Assembly (NCBI RefSeq): GCF_002812705.1
Contig: NZ_CP025030.1
Location: forward strand, 2,232,001 to 2,296,000
DNA: 64,000 bases
Source of the DNA: Achromobacter spanius
Lineage (GTDB): Bacteria > Pseudomonadota > Gammaproteobacteria > Burkholderiales > Burkholderiaceae_B
Direction of reading: 5' to 3'
Shown here piece after piece: positions 50,945-59,855 of this stretch (its first letter is position 1; every line of letters starts with the position of its first letter). The position numbers and the translations under genes were made by a program. Below the pieces are notes generated by a model that worked only from the letters and a program-made list of their open reading frames with translations, had not been told where the DNA came from and did no database searches.

Positions 50945-52381
50945 TCAGACTCCGGAAGGCTTGCGAGGCGCGGGTTCGATGCCCGCCAGCGTGGAGGCGG
51001 CGGACAGCGGGCGCGAGGGTTGGCGCGGCTCGCCCGGGCCGCCCGACAGCGGCGCGTGGCCGGGCGCGGGGCTGGGACCCATGCGGATCAGGCGCAGCAT
51101 GTACGACACGCCGGCGCCAAACACCAGCAGGTACACGACCACGAACAAGGCCAGCGTCAGCGTCAGTTCGCCGACGCCATGCGGCGTGGCCGCGTCGGCC
51201 GTGCGCATCACGCCGTAGACGATCCATGGCTGGCGGCCGATCTCGGTTACGTACCAGCCGGCCAGCATCGCAACGATGCCCGACGGCCCCATCCACAGCG
51301 CAAAGCGTTGCAGTGCGCGCGACTCGTACAGCCGTCCGCGCCAACGCGTCCAGAGCGCCCAGCCGGCCAGCAGAATCATCAGCATGCCCAGCCCGGCCAT
51401 GATGCGAAACGACCAGAACACCACGGTGGCGTTGGGCCGGTCTTCGGGCGGATACGACTTCAGGCCGGGAAACTGGCCGTCCCAGCTATGCGTCAGGATC
51501 AAGCTGCCCAGGCGCGGGACGTTCAGCGCAAAGCGCGTTTCTTCGCGTTCCATGTCGGGGATGCCGAAGAGCGTCAGCGGCACGCCCGCGCCCGGTTCGT
51601 TTTCCCAATGCCCTTCAATGGCGGCGATCTTCGCGGGCTGATGCTTCAGTGTGTTCAAGCCATGAAAGTCGCCCACCACGGCTTGCAGCGGCGCCACCAG
51701 CAACAGCATGCCCATCGCCATGGCGAACATCTTCTTCACGGCGGGGCTGCGGTCGCCGCGCAGCAGGTGCCACGCGCCAGACGCGCCCACCATCAACGCG
51801 GTCGCCAGGAATGCGGCGATGCCCATGTGCGCCAGGCGGTACGGAAACGATGGGTTGAAGATCACGGCGAGCCAGTCGGTGGGTACGACGCGACCGTCCA
51901 GGATTTCGTAGCCGGCGGGCGTCTGCATCCAGCTGTTGGACGCCAGGATCCACGTGGCCGACACCAGCGTGCCCAGCGCCACCATGATGGTCGAGAAAAA
52001 GTGCAGGCCCGGGCCCACGCGCGTCCAGCCGAACAGCATCACGCCCAGAAAGCCGGCTTCCAGGAAAAAGGCGGTCAGCACTTCGTATGCCAGCAGCGGC
52101 CCCGTCACGCTGCCCGCGAAGTCCGAGAAAAAGCTCCAGTTGGTGCCGAACTGGTACGCCATCACCAGGCCGGACACCACGCCCATGCCGAAGTTGACGG
52201 CAAAGATCTTGGTCCAGAAGTGATAAAGGTCGCGATAGACGGGCTTGCCCGTGCGCAGCCAGAAGCCTTCCAGCACAGCCAGGTAGCTGGCCAGGCCAAT
52301 CGTGATGGCGGGAAATACGATGTGAAATGAAATGGTGAACCCGAACTGTATTCGGGCAAGCAATAGCGCGTCGCCATGCAT
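50945..52381 (-). CDS. cioA: cytochrome bd-type ubiquinol oxidase subunit I (CioA/CydA)
   Basis: This 478-residue subunit has about nine membrane segments and haem-binding landmarks: FGFTISFHIVFPAITIGLA with the first axial His, VVSGLVMAYQFGTNWSFFSD, and GWYVTEIGRQPWIVYGVMRT in the quinol-binding region. The Q-loop is short, as in cyanide-insensitive oxidases, hence the Cio naming; true cyanide resistance is inferred. It heads the cioAB-DUF2474 operon. Confidence 0.92.
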   Translation of the reverse strand: MHGDALLLARIQFGFTISFHIVFPAITIGLASYLAVLEGFWLRTGKPVYRDLYHFWTKIFAVNFGMGVVSGLVMAYQFGTNWSFFSDFAGSVTGPLLAYEVLTAFFLEAGFLGVMLFGWTRVGPGLHFFSTIMVALGTLVSATWILASNSWMQTPAGYEILDGRVVPTDWLAVIFNPSFPYRLAHMGIAAFLATALMVGASGAWHLLRGDRSPAVKKMFAMAMGMLLLVAPLQAVVGDFHGLNTLKHQPAKIAAIEGHWENEPGAGVPLTLFGIPDMEREETRFALNVPRLGSLILTHSWDGQFPGLKSYPPEDRPNATVVFWSFRIMAGLGMLMILLAGWALWTRWRGRLYESRALQRFALWMGPSGIVAMLAGWYVTEIGRQPWIVYGVMRTADAATPHGVGELTLTLALFVVVYLLVFGAGVSYMLRLIRMGPSPAPGHAPLSGGPGEPRQPSRPLSAASTLAGIEPAPRKPSGV

Positions 52382-52734
52382 AGCGGTCTTCCTGATAAGC
52401 GGTGTCCTACGCTTCGAACAGTAGATCCGGGGCGCGAAGTAGTACAGATTCAGAATTCAGATAAAAAAGCGGATCAGTTTGGCTGGCTGTGCCTCCAAAG
52501 CCAGGCAAGACGCGGGCTGGCGCGCTGTGCTCCGGCAATATTCCGGTAGCGTGCATGGCCCTGAATAAGCAGATCAGGTTGGCAGGCCCAGGCTATGACG
52601 GTGGATTCTGGCCTCGGCCGGGACACGGTTCCCGCCAGCGGGCCATTCGGCTACGATGGGAGCCCGCTGTTGGAACAACCTTCATCGACGCTTGCCGCAG
52701 GCCGCCGTCCTTCGCCCAGAGATACCCGATAGTT
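52382..52734. other. intergenic region between cioA and a GntR regulator
   Basis: This 353-base divergent region should carry the cioA promoter on the minus strand and the GntR-gene promoter on the plus strand. An AT-richer patch at 52440-52475 is the most promoter-like part. The open frame reaching up from the GntR gene lacks a convincing start. No RNA gene or palindrome stood out. Confidence 0.4.
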
Positions 52735-53409
52735 ATGAGCATGACCAAAACGAAGGGCACGTCCAGTAAAGCCCAGGCGTTGCCGCACCGCATCCGCGAC
52801 CAGTTGCGTTACGAAATCCTGACGGGCGCCTTGCCCGCGGGCACCCCGCTCAAGCAGGACGCCCTGGCCACGCGCTTCCAGGCCAGCCGCATTCCCGTGC
52901 GCGAAGCGCTGCGCCAACTGGAAACCGAAGGCTTGGTGGCCTATCACCTGAATCGGGGCGCGGTCGTCATCCGCATGGACGTGGACCAGATCTGCGAATT
53001 GCTCGACATCCGCATCGCGCTGGAAGGCTATGCCGTGCGCGCGGCCGTGCCCAACATGGCGCGGGCCGACCTGGACAACCTGGAAGCCATCCTCAAGGCC
53101 TACGACGAGGCCGATTCCGTGTCGCAATGGGCCGAACTGAACCGCCGCTTCCATCTGGCCTTGTGCGCGCCCGCGAACAACACGCGGCTGCGTCGGCTGA
53201 TCGAGGAATACGGCCTGAATACCGACCGCTACACGCACGAGATGATGTCGCAGGCCACCGGCAAGGAAGGGCCGCAGTCGGACCATTACCGCATCCTGGA
53301 AGCCTGTCGCCAGCAGGACGGCGCGTTGGCGGCAAGCCTGGTTGAAGCGCACATCATTGAAACCAAGAAGAACCTGGTGGCCATGCACCGCATGCGCCAG
53401 GACGGCTGA
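52735..53409 (+). CDS. GntR-family (FCD) transcriptional regulator
   Basis: From the ATG at 52735 the product has 224 residues. The winged helix is IRDQLRYEILTGALPAGTPLKQDALATRFQASRIPVREALRQLETEGLV. The all-helical FCD ligand domain has Asp/His metal positions in ELLDIRIALEGYAVR, NRRFHLALC, YGLNTDRY and DHYRILEACR. It is convergent with the second liv operon, ending 54 bases from livF. It may regulate that operon through the palindrome upstream of its binding-protein gene, although this is a guess from proximity. Confidence 0.87.
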   Translation: MSMTKTKGTSSKAQALPHRIRDQLRYEILTGALPAGTPLKQDALATRFQASRIPVREALRQLETEGLVAYHLNRGAVVIRMDVDQICELLDIRIALEGYAVRAAVPNMARADLDNLEAILKAYDEADSVSQWAELNRRFHLALCAPANNTRLRRLIEEYGLNTDRYTHEMMSQATGKEGPQSDHYRILEACRQQDGALAASLVEAHIIETKKNLVAMHRMRQDG

Positions 53410-53419
53410 ACAGCTGAAC

Positions 53420-53438
53420 GGCCCGCGCGGGGCGGGCC
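53420..53438. terminator. stem-loop between convergent GntR and livF genes
   Basis: GGCCCGC and GCGGGCC arms with a 5-base loop lie 10 bases after the GntR stop, between convergent genes. The T run is only two bases, so it could serve as a weak bidirectional terminator. Confidence 0.5.
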
Positions 53439-53463
53439 TTCAAGACGTGCACACGGGACTCGG

Positions 53464-54198
53464 CTACGCCGCCCGGCCGCCCAGATACAGCTCGCGCACC
53501 TGCGCGTCGTTCATCAGCGCCTGCGCCTCGCCCGTGATGGCAACGGTGCCCATCGACAGTACATACGCGCGGTCGGATATCCGCAGCGCTTCCATGGCGT
53601 TTTGCTCCACCATCAGAATCGTCACGCCTTCCTTGGCGCGGATGCGCTGGATGGCTTCGAACACTTCGCCCAACGTCTTGGGTGACAGGCCGGCCGAGGG
53701 TTCGTCCAGCAGCAGCAGGCCGGGCGACGGCATCAGCGCGCGCGCCAGCGCCAGAATCTGGCGTTCGCCGCCCGACAGGGACGCGGCGGGGGCATCCAGC
53801 TTGCGTTGCAGCACGGGGTAGTGCTCGCACAAGGTACGCACGCGCGCCGCGCACTGCGCCTTGTCCAGCGCATTGCCGCCCACCAGCAGGTTTTCTCGCA
53901 CGGACAGCGCGGTGAAGACGTTCTCGGTCTGCGGCACGAAGCCCAGGCCGTGGCGCAGAATTTTCTCGTGCACCGGAAAGCGCGAGATGTCCTTGTTGCC
54001 CAGCATGACGCGGCCCTCGCGGGGTTTCAGATACCCGGCGATGGTTTTCAACAGGGTCGATTTGCCGCAGCCGTTCGGCCCCAGCAGCGTCACGATTTCC
54101 GCCTTGCCGGCATACAGCGAAATGCCGCGCAGGATGTCCACGTCGCGCGTGTAGCCGGCGACGACGTTGTCCACTTCGATCATTTTTTCTCTCATCAC
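53464..54198 (-). CDS. branched-chain-type ABC importer ATPase, LivF-like
   Basis: This 244-residue ATPase has Walker A LLGPNGCGKSTLLKTIAG, signature LSGGERQILALARALM, Walker B LLLLDEPSAGLSPKTL and switch segment MVEQNAMEAL. The ATG at 54198 overlaps the LivG stop (ATGA) and has GGAGG upstream. An internal ATG at 54183 is an alternative. It is the last gene of the second liv operon. Confidence 0.9.
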   Translation of the reverse strand: MMREKMIEVDNVVAGYTRDVDILRGISLYAGKAEIVTLLGPNGCGKSTLLKTIAGYLKPREGRVMLGNKDISRFPVHEKILRHGLGFVPQTENVFTALSVRENLLVGGNALDKAQCAARVRTLCEHYPVLQRKLDAPAASLSGGERQILALARALMPSPGLLLLDEPSAGLSPKTLGEVFEAIQRIRAKEGVTILMVEQNAMEALRISDRAYVLSMGTVAITGEAQALMNDAQVRELYLGGRAA

Positions 54199-55013
54199 GC
54201 GGCCTCCATGCGCAACACGGGCGAGGCATTGGCGCCGGCGGCGGGCTTGGCGGGGGCGCCGCCCAGATACGCTTCCAGCACGCGCTCATTGGAGGCCAGC
54301 TCGTCGGGCGGGCAGTCGGCCACGATGTGGCCTCGGTCCAGCACGATGCAGCGGTGGCAGACCTCGCGGATGAAATGCATGTCGTGCTCGACGACAACGA
54401 TCGTCATGCCGGCCTGGTTCAAGCGCTGCAAGGCGCCGACGATGTCGCTGCGCAGATTCGGATGCACGCCCGCGGTGGGCTCGTCCAGCATCAGCATGCG
54501 CGGATGCGCCATCAGCGCGCAGACGATGCCCAGCAGCTTTTTCTGGCCGCCCGAGATCGCGGCGGCGGATAAATCACGCACCGGCGTCAGCAGCAGTTGC
54601 TCCAGCAGCGCGTCGGCCTGCGCGCGCGCGCGGGCTTCCGCCTGCCGCGCCGCCCGCGTGCCGAACAGGCTTTCCCAGACGCCGTGGTGCTCCACCGACG
54701 CGGCCATTGCCACTTCGGCCACCGACATCTTGCGCGGCATCGAGGGCAACTGAAAGCTGCGCGCGATACCGGCACGAACGATCTGGTGCGCGCTGAGCTT
54801 GTCGATGCGCCGGCCTTCGAACTGGACGCTGCCGGCGTCGATGGTTTCGAAACCGGTAATGGTGTTCAGCAGCGTGCTCTTGCCGGAACCGTTCGGGCCC
54901 AGCAGGCCCACGATTTCGCCGGGGCGGATGGCAAAGCCCACTTTTTCCAGCACGCGATTGCCGCCAAACGCCTTGGCCACCGAATCGACCTGCAATGCAT
55001 AAGGGGTGGTCAT
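54195..55013 (-). CDS. branched-chain-type ABC importer ATPase, LivG-like
   Basis: This 272-residue ATPase starts at the ATG at 55013, which overlaps the LivM stop (ATGA). Walker A is GLLGPNGSGKSTLLNTI, the LivG-type AGIARSFQLPSMP follows, the signature region is ISGGQKKLLGIVCAL, and Walker B is RMLMLDEPTAGVHPNLR with VEHDMHFI as switch. A C-terminal extension of about 25 residues is rich in Ala and Pro. Confidence 0.9.
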   Translation of the reverse strand: MTTPYALQVDSVAKAFGGNRVLEKVGFAIRPGEIVGLLGPNGSGKSTLLNTITGFETIDAGSVQFEGRRIDKLSAHQIVRAGIARSFQLPSMPRKMSVAEVAMAASVEHHGVWESLFGTRAARQAEARARAQADALLEQLLLTPVRDLSAAAISGGQKKLLGIVCALMAHPRMLMLDEPTAGVHPNLRSDIVGALQRLNQAGMTIVVVEHDMHFIREVCHRCIVLDRGHIVADCPPDELASNERVLEAYLGGAPAKPAAGANASPVLRMEAA

Positions 55014-55897
55014 GGCATTTTCCTCATCTTTTCCGGCAGCAGCCCTTCGCTGCGCCACAACAGGCATCCCAGCAGAATGAATCCGATCAAGCCCAGGCGC
55101 AGCGCGCCGGCAATGTCGGAGCCAAAGCCGAATGCATCTTTGGCGAACGGCACCAGCGTGTAGGCGGTCTGTACCAGCACCACGCCCAGCACCACGCCGG
55201 AGAAATTACCGATGCCGCCGATCATCAACATGGTCCATAGCAGGAACGTTTCCGACGCCAGCAGATAGTCAGGGCCGACAAAGCTCATGTAGTGCGCGTA
55301 GAGCGAGCCCGCCAGCGCCGTGACCGCCGCGCCCGCCATGACGGCGCGAGACTTCAAGGACATCAGGTCGTAGCCCATGCAGGCCGCCAGCTTCGGTTCT
55401 TCGCGCATCACCCGCAAGGCGCGGCCGAAGCGGCTGTAGGCCAGCCGGCGCAGCAACACGGCGGCGGCCGCCGCCAACACCAGCACCAGACCCAGGAAGG
55501 CCAGCGCGCCGCTCTTGCCGTCCATGCCGTCGAACACGGCGGGAATGCCGCTGATGCCCTGCGCGCCATTGGTCAGCCAGAGTTCGTTGGTGGCGATGGT
55601 GCGGATGATCTCGGCAATGGCCAGCGTGGCGATGCCCCAGTAGTCGGCCGCCAATTGCTTGCCCAGCCGCGCAATGCCCCAGCCCAGCGCCATGGCGACC
55701 GCCACGCCGGCCACGGCGCCCAGCGCCGGATGCCAGCCCGCGTGCACGGCGATGCCGGTGCCGTAGGCGCCGATGCCCGCGAACGCGATGTGGCCGAAGT
55801 TCAGCAAGCCGGCCAAACCCGCCTGCAAGTTCAGGCCCAGCGCCATCAAGGCGAAGATGGCGCCGAAGGTCAACGAAGAAATCAGGAAATCAAACAC
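55010..55897 (-). CDS. branched-chain-type ABC importer permease, LivM-like
   Basis: From the GTG at 55897 the permease has 295 residues with about eight membrane segments and the LivM motifs AGLAGLLNFGHIAFAGIGAYG, GRALRVMREEPKLAACMGYDL and MLMIGGIGNFSGVVLGV. The GTG overlaps the LivH end by 8 bases and has an AGGTG site. A TTG at 55915 is an alternative that adds six residues. Confidence 0.87.
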   Translation of the reverse strand: MFDFLISSLTFGAIFALMALGLNLQAGLAGLLNFGHIAFAGIGAYGTGIAVHAGWHPALGAVAGVAVAMALGWGIARLGKQLAADYWGIATLAIAEIIRTIATNELWLTNGAQGISGIPAVFDGMDGKSGALAFLGLVLVLAAAAAVLLRRLAYSRFGRALRVMREEPKLAACMGYDLMSLKSRAVMAGAAVTALAGSLYAHYMSFVGPDYLLASETFLLWTMLMIGGIGNFSGVVLGVVLVQTAYTLVPFAKDAFGFGSDIAGALRLGLIGFILLGCLLWRSEGLLPEKMRKMP

Positions 55898-56783
55898 GGC
55901 GCACCTCGCGGTCAAACAGGCCGTAGGGCTTGAACAGCAAGGCCAGCAGCAGGATCAGGAACGACGCCGCGCTGATATAGGCCACGGGCAGGAACGCCAC
56001 GGGCTTGGCGTAGAGCCAGCCGAAGTTCAGGTTGGTCACCAGCGTTTCGGTCAACGCAATCAGGAACGCGCCCGCGACCGCGCCCAAGGGGTTGCCCAGA
56101 CCGCCCAGAATGGCGGCGGCGAACACGGGCAGCAGCAGGTCCGTTCCCAGGTTGATGTGCGCGCCCGTGGACAAGGCCAGCAAGCCGCCGCCCAGGCCGG
56201 CCAGCGCGCCGCTGGCAAACGCCACCTGGCAGGTAATGCGCGAGGCATTCAAGCCACTGGCATCGGCCAGCGCGGGGTTGCACGACAGCGCGCGCATGGC
56301 GCGGCCGGCGCGGGTGTAGAACAACAGCAGCGTAAAGCCCGCCAGCAACACGGCGGTGGTCGACACGGCGGCGATTTGCGTCACGGTAACGCTGGCATCC
56401 CCCAGCCAGATCGGCTCGGACAGCGGCAGGTTGAACATCCGCGGGAACGACCCGGCGATGCCCTGGCAGAACGCAATCAGCAGCATGGACAGCGCCAGCG
56501 AGCCGATCATGGTGATGGCCGGCCCCGCGCGCAGCAGGCGGCGGAACACCAGCAGGTGGAAGGCCAGCGCCATGGCGCCGGTCAGCAGGCTTGCGGCCAG
56601 CAGCGCTAGCGGCAAGGGCAGGGCCACGGCGCTTAGCGCATAGGTAAGGTAGGCGCCCACCATGGCGTATTGCACGTGGGCGATGTTCGGAAATTTGACC
56701 AGCCCATACACCATGCTCAGGCCCAGCGCGATCAGCGCCAGGTCGGAACAGCGTAGCAGCGTGTCGACGAGAATCTGGGTCAT
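55890..56783 (-). CDS. branched-chain-type ABC importer permease, LivH-like
   Basis: From the ATG at 56783 (MTQILVDTLL) the product has 297 residues. LivH landmarks are LALIALGLSMVYGLVKFPNIAH, TRAGRAMRALSCNPALADASGL and ILGGLGNPLGAVAGAF. The open frame upstream of this ATG runs into the terminator hairpin and repeats and is not coding. It is separated from the binding-protein gene by that terminator. Confidence 0.9.
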   Translation of the reverse strand: MTQILVDTLLRCSDLALIALGLSMVYGLVKFPNIAHVQYAMVGAYLTYALSAVALPLPLALLAASLLTGAMALAFHLLVFRRLLRAGPAITMIGSLALSMLLIAFCQGIAGSFPRMFNLPLSEPIWLGDASVTVTQIAAVSTTAVLLAGFTLLLFYTRAGRAMRALSCNPALADASGLNASRITCQVAFASGALAGLGGGLLALSTGAHINLGTDLLLPVFAAAILGGLGNPLGAVAGAFLIALTETLVTNLNFGWLYAKPVAFLPVAYISAASFLILLLALLFKPYGLFDREVRRV

Positions 56784-56809
56784 CTTGTTGACTCGAAAGA
56801 CGGTGGGGA

Positions 56810-56856
56810 AAGCCGGCTGGAAAAGACGGCAGGGGAAGCCGGCTGGGAAAGACGGC
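56810..56856. repeat. 21-bp direct repeat pair
   Basis: AAGCCGGCTGGAAAAGACGGC at 56810-56830 recurs with one substitution at 56836-56856, separated by AGGGG. It lies between livH and the terminator after the binding-protein gene. Confidence 0.85.
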
Positions 56857-56859
56857 GCG

Positions 56860-56897
56860 AAAAAAAAGGCCGGCGCCATTCCCCAACGGCGCCGGCC
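56860..56897 (-). terminator. rho-independent terminator inside the second liv operon
   Basis: On the minus strand a perfect 10-bp stem GGCCGGCGCC/GGCGCCGGCC with a 10-base loop is followed by eight T residues, 9 bases after the binding-protein stop and before livH. It probably lets the binding protein be made in excess of the membrane components through partial read-through. Confidence 0.92.
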
Positions 56898-56906
56898 AAG
56901 GCCTTA

Positions 56907-58022
56907 TCAACGTACGACGATCTTGCCTTGATCAGACTTCAGCTTGGCGTAGGGCGGGTCGATGCGCTGGCGGTCGCTGTCGAACTTGATGAAGCCGGTG
57001 ACGCCTTCGTAGCCCTTCTGGCCCAGTTGGGTCAGCGCGGCCTGGATATCGGCGGGCGCGGTGGACTTGGCCTGGTTCATGGCGGCGGCGGTCAGCAGCA
57101 CGGCGTCATAGGCGTAGCCGGTGTAAGACGTCTTGAAGCCGTCCTTGTAGCGGGCCTTGAAGGCTTCGGCGTATTCGCGGCCCTTGGGACCCAGCACCGA
57201 GCCCACTTCCATGCCGATCTGGCCTTGCGCGATATTGGCCGGCGTGTCGCTCAGGCACATGCTCAGCAAGATGCCGTACCACGGCGTCTTGCGCAGGCCC
57301 AGTTCAAAGGCTTCGCGATTGATCACGGCCGATTCCTGGCCGTAGGCGGTGTAGATGTAGGCGTCGGGCTTGCTGCGCGACATCTGTTGCAGCTCGCGGC
57401 GGTAGGTGGACTGGCCGGCCGTGTACAGCACTTCGGTCACGATCTTGCCGCCCAGCTTCTCGAATTCTTCCTTGTAGCCATGCGCCACGCCCTGGCCGTA
57501 GGCGTTGTTGGGCGCAATGATGGCCACGTTGCGGTAGCCCTGGTCCCACGTGTCCTTGGCCGAGAAGCGGTTGCCCTTGTCTTCCAGGCCGATCAGGTTG
57601 AAGGACGTGGCGCCCAGGTCGCGGATCTTGACGCTGGTGCTGGCGATGTTGATGTGCGTCACGCCTTCCTTCACCAGGTACTGGCCCAGCGGAATGGAAA
57701 TGCCCGACGAGTATTCGCCGATCACCACCGGCACCTTGTCCACGCTGACCAGCTTGCGCGCGGCGTTCAAGGCGGTGGTGGGGTTGCCGCCCGAGTCTTC
57801 GATGACCACGGCAAACTTCTTGCCCATCACGCCGCCGTCGGCATTGACCTTTTCCACGGCCAGATCCACGGCGCGGCGTACATCTTCACCGACGGTGGCG
57901 TTGGCGCCGGTCAAGGACAGGACCGCGCCCATCTTCACGGTTTCCTGCGCCTGTGCGCCGGCGCCGGCCAGCGACAACATCAGGCAGGAGGCGCCCAGCA
58001 GCGGGCGGACGTTGAATTTCAT
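56907..58022 (-). CDS. branched-chain-type ABC importer substrate-binding protein, LivJ/K-like
   Basis: This 371-residue periplasmic binding protein has a signal peptide (LLGASCLMLSLAGAGAQAQ) and the type-I fold segments KMGAVLSLTGANATVGEDVRRAVDLAVEKVN, VIEDSGGNPTTALNAARKL, NNAYGQGVAHGYKEEFEKLGGKIV and YAYDAVLLTAAAMNQAKS. The ligand is probably an amino acid or a small amide or aromatic acid. It is the first gene of the operon and is followed by a strong terminator. Confidence 0.92.
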   Translation of the reverse strand: MKFNVRPLLGASCLMLSLAGAGAQAQETVKMGAVLSLTGANATVGEDVRRAVDLAVEKVNADGGVMGKKFAVVIEDSGGNPTTALNAARKLVSVDKVPVVIGEYSSGISIPLGQYLVKEGVTHINIASTSVKIRDLGATSFNLIGLEDKGNRFSAKDTWDQGYRNVAIIAPNNAYGQGVAHGYKEEFEKLGGKIVTEVLYTAGQSTYRRELQQMSRSKPDAYIYTAYGQESAVINREAFELGLRKTPWYGILLSMCLSDTPANIAQGQIGMEVGSVLGPKGREYAEAFKARYKDGFKTSYTGYAYDAVLLTAAAMNQAKSTAPADIQAALTQLGQKGYEGVTGFIKFDSDRQRIDPPYAKLKSDQGKIVVR

Positions 58023-58152
58023 TGTGTGTTCCCCTCGAAGATTTGCCGGCCCAGCGTCTGATGCGCGTCGGGGCCGGCGGTGCTGGTAAGGCCGGGGGCA
58101 GTGCCCTCGGCTTGCATACGAGGGCAGGGTGTATGGATACTAAAACTACAGA

Positions 58153-58182
58153 TTGCATCCAATCCTGCTCAAGTGGATGCAA
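58153..58182. promoter_or_regulatory. 30-bp palindromic operator upstream of the binding-protein gene
   Basis: Perfect 9-base arms TTGCATCCA and TGGATGCAA flank a 12-base spacer, 131 bases upstream of the binding-protein start. The centre-to-centre distance of 21 bases equals two DNA turns, as expected for a dimeric regulator. The rest of 58023-58346 holds no gene. Confidence 0.68.
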
Positions 58183-58292
58183 ATATACGAGGCGCGGGCC
58201 TCGGCAACAATATGGGGTTAACCCGTTACCTGCTGTTTCAAACGACGTTTTGGAGAGGCAGGTTGCACCTTTGTTCCACCCCTGAAACAACC

Positions 58293-58323
58293 GCGCCCGC
58301 CGACGGAGGCCGTGGGCGGGCGC
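58293..58323 (-). terminator. GC-rich stem-loop after phaB
   Basis: GCGCCCGCC and GGCGGGCGC arms (9 bp) with a 13-base loop lie 24 bases after the phaB stop. On the minus strand only GGTTGTTTC follows, so termination is possible but weakly supported. Confidence 0.5.
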
Positions 58324-58346
58324 TTCAAGCAGGTCGGACCAGATGA

Positions 58347-59093
58347 TCAGTACATGTGCTGGCCGCCATTCATGGCGACATTGCTGCCGGTCATGAACCC
58401 GGCGGCGTCGCTGCACATGAACGCCACCAGCGCGGCAACCTCTTCGGGCTGGCCGAGCCGCCCGACCGGGATCTGCGGCAGTATCTTTTCCTTCAAGACG
58501 TCTTCGGGCACGGCCTGCACCATGCGCGTGTCCAGGTAACCCGGCGACACGGTGTTGACGGTGACGCCCTTGCTGGCCAGTTCCAGCGCCAGCGCCTTGG
58601 TGAAGCCATGAATGCCGGCCTTCGACGCGGCGTAGTTGGTCTGGCCGAACGCGCCCTTGCTGCCGTTCACGGAGGAAATGTTCACGATGCGGCCCCATCC
58701 ACGCGCCGCCATGCCGCCGCACAGCGGCTGCGTCATGTGGAACAGGGAATCCAGGTTGCTATGCATGACGTCGGTCCAATCTTTCAGGCTCATCTTGGCC
58801 AGCCGGGCATCGCGCGTGATGCCCGCGTTGTTGACCAGGATGTCGATGGTGCGCTTGTCCTGTTCCAGCCGCTGCATCAGCGCCTGGCACGAGACGTGGT
58901 CGCCGACGTCCACCTGGTACAGCGCAAAGCGGCGGCCGCGCGATGCTTCTTCTTCCGCCCAGGCGCGCGCGGCATCTTCGCTGGTGTGATAGGTGGCGAT
59001 GACGTCGTGGCCGGCGTCGTGCAAGGCCTGCGCGATGGCCCGGCCCAGGCCGCCCGCGCCGCCTGTCACCAGTGCTGTGCGTTTAACCGTCAT
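58347..59093 (-). CDS. phaB: acetoacetyl-CoA reductase
   Basis: This 248-residue SDR reads as PhaB throughout: RTALVTGGAGGLGRAIAQAL, NNAGITRDARLAKMSLKDW, the catalytic Ser in NISSVNGSKGAFGQ, the catalytic YAASK and the C-terminal NVAMNGGQHMY. It reduces acetoacetyl-CoA to (R)-3-hydroxybutyryl-CoA with NADPH for polyhydroxybutyrate synthesis. It overlaps the end of the phasin gene by 11 bases. No phaA or phaC is in the window. Confidence 0.93.
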   Translation of the reverse strand: MTVKRTALVTGGAGGLGRAIAQALHDAGHDVIATYHTSEDAARAWAEEEASRGRRFALYQVDVGDHVSCQALMQRLEQDKRTIDILVNNAGITRDARLAKMSLKDWTDVMHSNLDSLFHMTQPLCGGMAARGWGRIVNISSVNGSKGAFGQTNYAASKAGIHGFTKALALELASKGVTVNTVSPGYLDTRMVQAVPEDVLKEKILPQIPVGRLGQPEEVAALVAFMCSDAAGFMTGSNVAMNGGQHMY

Positions 59094-59553
59094 GGTGGGC
59101 TCCTGCCTGGCTGGCGTCGCGCATGGCCGAGCACGCGGCGGCCATCTGCTCGGACATGGCCGACCACATTTGCGTCATCGGCGACGAGGCCAGCGTCATG
59201 TCGCCACTCGTGGCAACTTTGAACCAGCCGCTCATGGCTTCGCCCAGCCCGGCCGCCAGCGCCGCTTGTTCTTGCAGCGCCGCATGCGTGATGGCCTGGC
59301 TGGCTTCCAGCTGGCTTTGCCATTGCTTGCGGGTAATCTCGCCCCACGCGGGCGCGATGTTCTGCCAGCCGCCCGACTGCTGCAGCGGACTCAGCGCGGA
59401 CAAGTACTTGCTGGCGTTCTCGTCGGCCAGGCGCCGGCCAAGTTCCAGCCAGCGTTGTTGGCTGTCTTGCGCAAGCTGCGCCAGCCGTTCGCAGTAGGCG
59501 GCGTTGGCGCCGGCGATTCCTTGGGGAGTAGAGGCAGTAGGTTTCTTCATCAT
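59083..59553 (-). CDS. phasin (PHA granule-associated protein)
   Basis: This 156-residue, largely helical protein has the phasin pattern: GIAGANAAYCERLAQLAQDSQQRWLELGRRLADEN, ITRKQWQSQLEASQAITHAA and an Ala/Met/Ser-rich amphipathic C-terminal half. Phasins coat polyhydroxyalkanoate granules and control their size. Co-transcription and overlap with phaB support the call. Confidence 0.85.
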   Translation of the reverse strand: MMKKPTASTPQGIAGANAAYCERLAQLAQDSQQRWLELGRRLADENASKYLSALSPLQQSGGWQNIAPAWGEITRKQWQSQLEASQAITHAALQEQAALAAGLGEAMSGWFKVATSGDMTLASSPMTQMWSAMSEQMAAACSAMRDASQAGAHHDG

Positions 59554-59855
59554 CCGTCCTTGTCGAAGTGGGTAAGGGGTAACGAATCAGTCCTCAAGCC
59601 GTCAGGTTGGGGGCAGCAGCGCGATGCGCGCGGCGTGAGTCAACAATAGCCCAGCGCGGACCCGAAATACCAGTCTGCGCCCGTCGTCTCCTTGCCATGT
59701 ATGACCTGGCGCAAACGCATCGTGGCGCGCGCAGCGAGACCGCGCCGAGATGGCGCCAAAGTAACTTGACGTTACTCCATGCTTGGTGTGTCATGCAGCG
59801 ACGCAGCATGGCGCTGCGTGCCCTTTTCAGCGAGGCGGTTTTGCCCACATCAGGA
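59554..59855. other. divergent intergenic region, phasin to EAL gene
   Basis: This region of about 300 bases contains an inverted repeat AGTAAC-TTGAC-GTTACT at 59760-59776 that may be an operator or promoter element for the EAL gene. No gene is supported. If the EAL protein starts at the earlier ATGs at 59793 or 59808, the region is correspondingly shorter. Confidence 0.4.
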
